From: Candidatus Albibeggiatoa sp. nov. BB20 | GTDB taxonomy: Bacteria > Pseudomonadota > Gammaproteobacteria > Beggiatoales > Beggiatoaceae | DNA length: 21,952 nt | Assembly: GCA_016744725.1 (NCBI GenBank) | Contig: JADGDW010000068.1 | Span: 1 to 21,952 of the forward strand | Direction: 5' to 3' | Part shown: positions 17,815-21,952 of the stretch, one piece after another | How the letters are laid out: each line of letters opens with the position of its first letter | How positions within the stretch are numbered: the first letter of the stretch is position 1 | Notes under the pieces: model-generated | The model's database searches: none | Told to the model about the DNA's origin: nothing | What the model saw: the letters and a program-made list of their open reading frames with translations, nothing else | Program-made: the position numbers and the translations under genes

Positions 17815-18906
17815 ATGATTCATGTGATTATCGGTACAAAAGCCCAATTAATTAAAATGGCACCTATTTTAAAACAACTACAAATTCAACAGATTGAATA
17901 CAATTATATTTTAACAGGACAGCATAAAGATACTGTTAGTGATATTGCTAAAAACTTTAATCTTAAGCAGCCAGACTATATTTTATATTCAGGTAAAGAT
18001 ATTACATCAATTGTAAAAATGGGAGTTTGGTTTATAAAATGTCTTATTCAAACAATTTTTCACAAAAAACAAATATTTAAAGGTGATAAAAAAGGTATTG
18101 TTTTGGTGCATGGCGATACGTTTTCAACTTTATTAGGCGCGGTTATGGGTAAATTGGCAGGTTTAAAAGTAGGACATGTGGAATCAGGCTTGCGTTCTTT
18201 TAACTTGTTTCATCCATTTCCTGAAGAAATTACCCGTCTTTTAGTATTTAGACTAGCAAATTATCTATTTTGTCCAGGAGAATGGGCAATTCAAAATGTG
18301 CAGCGTTATAAAGCTAAGAAAATCAATACTCAATTTAATACGCTTTATGATGCTTTAGTTCAAGTGACACCTCAACTAGAGAGTATTGAGGTCAATGTAC
18401 CTGTTTATGATTATGCGGTTGTTAGTATTCATCGTTTTGAAAATATTTATAATCAAGCGGTCTTAAATCGAATTATTTCAATCGTGACAGATATTGCAAA
18501 AACTCACAAATTGCTATTTATTTTACATAAACCGACAGAAAAAAAATTACATCAATTTGGCGTGTATCAAGCATTAGCACAAAACTCACAAGTTGAATTA
18601 CGTCAACGCTATGATTATTTTAGATTTATCAAATTAGTCTATCATGCAGATTTTATTATCAGCGATGGTGGCAGTAATCAAGAAGAATGTTATTTTTTAG
18701 GTAAACCTATTTTATTGCTGCGCAAAGCCACTGAACGCAATGAAGGTATCGGTCATAATTGCATTTTAAGTGAATATAAACCAGAAGTCATTGCTGGCTT
18801 CGTGCAAAATTTTCAACAGTATCAATATGATTTCCAACAATTATCGCCTTCCCCTACCGATATTATTATTGAAAATATCAAGGTGTATGCTGTAAATGAA
18901 TCTTAA
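17815..18906 (+). CDS. UDP-N-acetylglucosamine 2-epimerase family protein (WecB-like, divergent)
   Basis: A 363-aa GT-B-fold protein of the non-hydrolysing UDP-GlcNAc 2-epimerase family, which makes UDP-ManNAc for surface glycans. Catalytic positions are kept: Asp101 in VHGDTFS, Glu123 in HVESGLRS, Glu137-Glu138 in FPEEITR, His206 in SIHRFEN. SDGGSNQEECYFLGKP and the LLLRKATERNEG loop bind the nucleotide. The N-terminal signature reads GTKAQLIKM where WecB has GTRPEAIKM, so this is a divergent subfamily. The ATG at 17815 has AGGA (17805-17808) six bases upstream and beats the in-frame TTG at 17776. The first half is very AT-rich, and no glycan cluster surrounds it. It ends 18 bp from the converging cyclase gene. 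Confidence 0.87.
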   Translation: MIHVIIGTKAQLIKMAPILKQLQIQQIEYNYILTGQHKDTVSDIAKNFNLKQPDYILYSGKDITSIVKMGVWFIKCLIQTIFHKKQIFKGDKKGIVLVHGDTFSTLLGAVMGKLAGLKVGHVESGLRSFNLFHPFPEEITRLLVFRLANYLFCPGEWAIQNVQRYKAKKINTQFNTLYDALVQVTPQLESIEVNVPVYDYAVVSIHRFENIYNQAVLNRIISIVTDIAKTHKLLFILHKPTEKKLHQFGVYQALAQNSQVELRQRYDYFRFIKLVYHADFIISDGGSNQEECYFLGKPILLLRKATERNEGIGHNCILSEYKPEVIAGFVQNFQQYQYDFQQLSPSPTDIIIENIKVYAVNES

Positions 18907-18924
18907 AGGCAGTCCATTTTTAAA

Positions 18925-19998
18925 TCAGTCATCAACCTCAACCACGGTGTATACCACCATTTCTTGACTTTTACCCTTAAATTTCATTGGTGGCAGTTCT
19001 TCGGTTTTGGCTTGATGTTTAATATATTCATAAGTATTAGGCCCAATCAAGACTTCTTCGGGACGGGCTTTACTGCAAATCCGTGAAGCCACATTAATCG
19101 TATCGCCAACGGAAGTGTATTGATAATGCCATTGTACGCCAATATTACCGACTAAAGCCTGTCCCGTATTAATCCCAACACCAAGATATAACGGCGGGAT
19201 ATCATCTTTATTTTCTGCAAGATATCTCTTCATATTGCCTTGCATAACCAGACCTGCTTTGGCCGCGCGTTTAGCATGATCTTCTTGTGGATTCGGTGCA
19301 TTGAAAATTGCCATAATTGCATCGCCCATGAAATTTACTACCACGCCACCTTCCTGTTCCACCGCACTGGCCGCAATTTCTAAACAAACATGTAATAAAT
19401 CAATCATTTCTGAAGGCGTATGTTCCTCGCTAATACTGGTGTAATTGCGCAAATCAGCAAACAATGCGGTGACTTCTCGCATATCTCCACCTAAATCATT
19501 AGCAATCCGATTCTCCATCAATGCCTTACCCACTTCACGTGGGACATAATGTTGAATAATAAATTCCATGCGCTGATTAACTTCATCCAATTTACTTTTC
19601 AACAATCCCAGCTCATTACGCTGTTGAGTTAAGGTTTGCTGAGTTTGAGTCCATTCTGTTTTATCTATGAGTAACACTAATAAATAGGGCTGTTCTGCTT
19701 GATAGGGTAATAAAGCCAAGTTGACATAACACGTGCTGCCATCAGGTAACATACGGTTTAAATTTTCTAAATCAAACTCAGGCAAAATACCTTTAACAAC
19801 ATCTTCAATCACATCTTCACAGCCATATAGTTCAGGTACTAGGTCAAATAAAGTGGCCTCTTCTTGTAACATCTCACCAAATAAATAGGTATCACCACCA
19901 TGTTGAATCAGATTGTATTCTATATCTATAATTGCGTAGGCCGTTTTTTGATGTTGAAAAATGAATTGTGGTAAATCTTGAAAAGTGCTCATGGTCAT
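18925..19998 (-). CDS. PAS-domain class III adenylate/guanylate cyclase
   Basis: A 357-aa soluble cyclase. Residues about 12-115 look like a PAS-type sensor, 115-145 are a coiled coil, and 170-355 are the class III catalytic domain. Metal-binding Asp182 (LFADLRNYT) and Asp226 (NFMGDAIMA) are present, as are Asn302 and Arg306 in SVGDTINVASRI. Of the two residues that usually select adenine, Asp299 is kept, but the lysine position two before MGD is Asn222. ATP is still likely, though nucleotide preference is not certain. The output would be a cyclic nucleotide second messenger. The ATG at 19998 is used; a second ATG two codons in (19992) is equally possible. It is divergent from the GH57 gene. 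Confidence 0.9.
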   Translation of the reverse strand: MTMSTFQDLPQFIFQHQKTAYAIIDIEYNLIQHGGDTYLFGEMLQEEATLFDLVPELYGCEDVIEDVVKGILPEFDLENLNRMLPDGSTCYVNLALLPYQAEQPYLLVLLIDKTEWTQTQQTLTQQRNELGLLKSKLDEVNQRMEFIIQHYVPREVGKALMENRIANDLGGDMREVTALFADLRNYTSISEEHTPSEMIDLLHVCLEIAASAVEQEGGVVVNFMGDAIMAIFNAPNPQEDHAKRAAKAGLVMQGNMKRYLAENKDDIPPLYLGVGINTGQALVGNIGVQWHYQYTSVGDTINVASRICSKARPEEVLIGPNTYEYIKHQAKTEELPPMKFKGKSQEMVVYTVVEVDD

Positions 19999-20140
19999 AA
20001 TGGATTTTCAATTTCCAATTGGAGGTTTTTATATGGAATATTACACTCTATTTTATCTCATTTAGCAAAATTTCCCACGTTGTTTATCATATTCTTATGC
20101 TAAGCTTGTATGACAAAAACCAAAGAGAGAGGAGCGGCTT

Positions 20141-21607
20141 ATGTCTGATTTACCAGAGTATATTGATGGATTGCCAAACATCTGTGGTTCAGAGGCAGAG
20201 TTAGACGCAGCGATTCAAGCCAACTTAGATAAGCCTGTGTTTTTGCCAGATAGCACCATTGATTTTAACAATATAAAAAGTGCTTTCTCAGTTGCTTTAC
20301 ACATGCACCAGCCATTGATCCCCGCAGGTGGTAATGATTTATCAACGGCAGAAATGATCAGTAATTTAAAGTATATGCTGGATAATCCACACATCGGGGA
20401 CAATCATAATGCATCCGTATTTCACTGGTGCTATAAACGCATTGGTGAGTATGTACCACAGTTATTTGACCAAGGAAAGCAACCGCGAGTCATGTTGGAA
20501 TATTCTGGGACACTATTCCATGGTTTACGTCATGCGGGTTTAGATGATGTGTTTGATACGCTGAAATATGCAACCAATCATCCACAATACCGTCAAGGCA
20601 TTGAATGGCTGGGCTGTCCTTGGGGTCATGCGGTCGCGCCATCCACTCCAATTCAAGATTATCGTTTACATGTCAAAGCATGGCAGCATCATTTTGCCGC
20701 AATTTTTGGTACGGAAGCATTGACCCGAGTACGTGGTTTTTCACCTTCAGAAATGGCGTTACCAAATCATCCAGATGTGGCCTATGAGTTTGTTAAGACT
20801 TTGAAAGACTGTGGTTATCAATGGGTATTGGTGCAAGAGCATACTATTGAGTTAGCGGCCAACGGACAGGGTGTAGAGCAAAAACACTTGCCTCATTTAT
20901 TAACATGTACCAATTCTAAAGGCGAGTCGGTTTCAATTATTGCTTTAATCAAAACTCAAGGCAGCGATACCAAACTTGTCGCGCAAATGCAGCCTTATTA
21001 CGAAGCCATCAGTTTGCCACGTTGGGAGCATAAAGGCCATCCAGTACCACCACTGGTTACTCAAATTGCAGATGGAGAAAATGGTGGAGTCATGATGAAT
21101 GAGTTTCCAGACAAGTTTTTTGAAGCGATGAATAATAGTTCAGGCTCTGAAACACCTGCGATGAATGGCACGGAATATCTTGAGCATTTCTTTGCTAGCA
21201 CGGGGATGACGGAACAGGATTTAATTCAAGTTCAACCAATTATGCAGCAGCGGATTTGGGATCGATTTGAAGCAGGTGATGGTGCTGAAAAATTAAATAT
21301 CACCATTAACGAACTACAGAAAGAAGACCATTGTTTTCACATGGAAGGCGGCAGTTGGACCAGTAGTATTTCTTGGGTGCAAGGTTATGAGAATGTATTA
21401 GGCCCTATGGAGAAAGCCAGCTCGTTATTTCATGACAAAATATTGGCAAACAATATACCCACCGATGATCCACGTTATCGCAATGTGTTATTACATTTGA
21501 TGATGTCGCAAACCAGTTGCTATCGCTATTGGGGACAAGGCCAATGGACTGATTATGGTCAAGAAATTTGTCGTCGTGCCTGCGATATTGTGAATTATGA
21601 CTTTTAG
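20141..21607 (+). CDS. Glycoside hydrolase family 57 protein
   Basis: A 488-aa GH57 (alpha-glucan-active family: amylase, 4-alpha-glucanotransferase or branching-type activity). Residues 1-45 are an extra N-terminal stretch. The barrel begins with FSVALHMHQPLIPAGG (His54, His56). GFSPSEMALP supplies the candidate nucleophile Glu204, and ADGENGGVMMNEFP the candidate acid Asp311. YRYWGQGQW is near the C-terminus. There is no signal peptide, so it should act on cytosolic glucan such as glycogen. The exact reaction cannot be told from the motifs. A strong ribosome-binding site, GAGAGGAG, sits about 7 bases before the ATG at 20141. No other glycogen genes are adjacent. Confidence 0.9.
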   Translation: MSDLPEYIDGLPNICGSEAELDAAIQANLDKPVFLPDSTIDFNNIKSAFSVALHMHQPLIPAGGNDLSTAEMISNLKYMLDNPHIGDNHNASVFHWCYKRIGEYVPQLFDQGKQPRVMLEYSGTLFHGLRHAGLDDVFDTLKYATNHPQYRQGIEWLGCPWGHAVAPSTPIQDYRLHVKAWQHHFAAIFGTEALTRVRGFSPSEMALPNHPDVAYEFVKTLKDCGYQWVLVQEHTIELAANGQGVEQKHLPHLLTCTNSKGESVSIIALIKTQGSDTKLVAQMQPYYEAISLPRWEHKGHPVPPLVTQIADGENGGVMMNEFPDKFFEAMNNSSGSETPAMNGTEYLEHFFASTGMTEQDLIQVQPIMQQRIWDRFEAGDGAEKLNITINELQKEDHCFHMEGGSWTSSISWVQGYENVLGPMEKASSLFHDKILANNIPTDDPRYRNVLLHLMMSQTSCYRYWGQGQWTDYGQEICRRACDIVNYDF

Positions 21608-21706
21608 TTTTTAATCTACCTGTTTTGGCTTGACAGTCTTATATTTTAAAATAGCAGAAGAGCTAAAATATATAGGGTTGTCGCCAACTATCAATATTAC
21701 CAATTC
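21608..21706. other. Gene-free sequence after the GH57 gene
   Basis: This is the first part of a 345-bp gene-free end. It has an A/T-only inverted repeat, TATATTTTA (21640-21648) with TAAAATATA (21664-21672), too weak to call a terminator. No ORF is visible. The structured RNA-like copies follow from 21707. Confidence 0.45.
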
Positions 21707-21754
21707 ACTAAACAACCACCAGCTACACGCTGTTGGGTTAGAGAGTTTGGCGGC
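21707..21754 (+). repeat. Decayed copy of the structured RNA-like element
   Basis: This 48-base stretch aligns with 21868-21914: both begin ACTAAACAACCACC, share GGGTTAGAG and end TTTGGCGGC/CTTGGCGGC. The first hairpin survives with a different sequence, CCACCAGC (21717-21724) against GCTGTTGG (21729-21736), 7 of 8 pairs. After GGCGGC similarity stops, so the 3' part present in the right copy is lost. The flank left of ACTAAAC is unrelated between the copies. Confidence 0.55.
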
Positions 21755-21867
21755 ACTGATGCTAATAAATGTATCTGTATTCCATACTTTATATTATAAG
21801 TAATTCTTCAGCTTTGGGAGATAGGTCTGTTCGTCTAAAAGGCGAAGGTTTTAACCTTTTGATGGAA

Positions 21868-21952
21868 ACTAAACAACCACCCGCTAAAGACGGGTGGGTT
21901 AGAGGCTTGGCGGCTGAAAGCCGGGATACAGGGCGACCAAGCCCTGTTGTCA
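21868..21952 (+). ncRNA. Structured RNA, possibly omega-RNA/HEARO type, cut by window edge
   Basis: The strand folds into consecutive hairpins: CCACCCG (21877-21883) with CGGGTGG (21891-21897), closed outside by CTAA/TTAG; CGGCT-GAA-AGCCG (21911-21923); and ACAGGGC (21928-21934) with GCCCTGT (21941-21947). In addition GGCTTGG (21904-21910) is complementary to CCAAGCC (21937-21943), allowing a pseudoknot or a switch with the third hairpin. From memory this resembles the HEARO/omega-RNA placed directly upstream of IscB/IsrB nuclease genes; a TnpB-type RNA in the other direction is the main alternative. No coding sequence for either is in the window, so the family call is tentative. Confidence 0.5.

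Noticed and set aside
21640..21672. Rho-independent terminator of the GH57 gene
   Set aside because: The stem is A/T only with no T-run after it, so it is too weak.
21829..21952. CRISPR array
   Set aside because: Only one repeat-like unit is present, with no second copy at spacer distance, so no array is called.

Overview
The window is AT-rich DNA from a gammaproteobacterium. The evidence is the protein set (an SspB with the ClpX-binding tail, a bacterial frataxin CyaY, a proofreading-competent PolA, and RppH, RecJ and GalU closest in pattern to gamma homologues). A lineage near the filamentous sulfur bacteria (Thiotrichales/Beggiatoaceae type) is my best guess, from low GC, palindromic repeats, a STAND NTPase and mobile-RNA-like sequence. 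That assignment is inference.

Layout. 1-308 is gene-free and carries a 117-bp MITE-like inverted repeat. 309-3109 (minus strand) holds queE, galU, an alpha/beta-hydrolase esterase and cyaY; the last two overlap by one base. 3291-6407 (plus) is a solitary RND efflux pump. A 399-bp gap follows with three tandem short palindromes. 6807-8786 (plus) has sspB without sspA and an orphan radical SAM/SPASM-like enzyme, ending in a strong hairpin between convergent genes. 8938-11592 (minus) is a membrane-anchored NACHT (STAND) NTPase, a candidate immune sensor, with an abruptly AT-rich C-terminal segment. A 515-bp gap carries a second MITE copy and a good sigma-70 type promoter for polA (12108-14804). 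Then come rppH (plus), recJ (minus), a divergent UDP-GlcNAc 2-epimerase (plus), a PAS plus class III nucleotidyl cyclase (minus) and a GH57 glycoside hydrolase (plus).

The last 345 bases contain no protein gene. They hold two related copies of a structured element. The right copy (from 21868 to the window edge) folds into consecutive hairpins with a possible 7-bp pseudoknot. The two copies share sequence only rightward from a common left boundary. This organisation resembles the omega-RNA/HEARO RNAs that precede IscB/IsrB-type nucleases, whose gene would lie just beyond the window. This is the most interesting signal, together with the NACHT protein.

The genes do not form one pathway. Housekeeping functions (DNA repair and replication, mRNA decapping, proteolysis adaptor, Fe-S assembly, nucleotide sugar and queuosine synthesis) are interspersed with accessory items (NACHT protein, epimerase, radical SAM enzyme, MITEs, RNA element).
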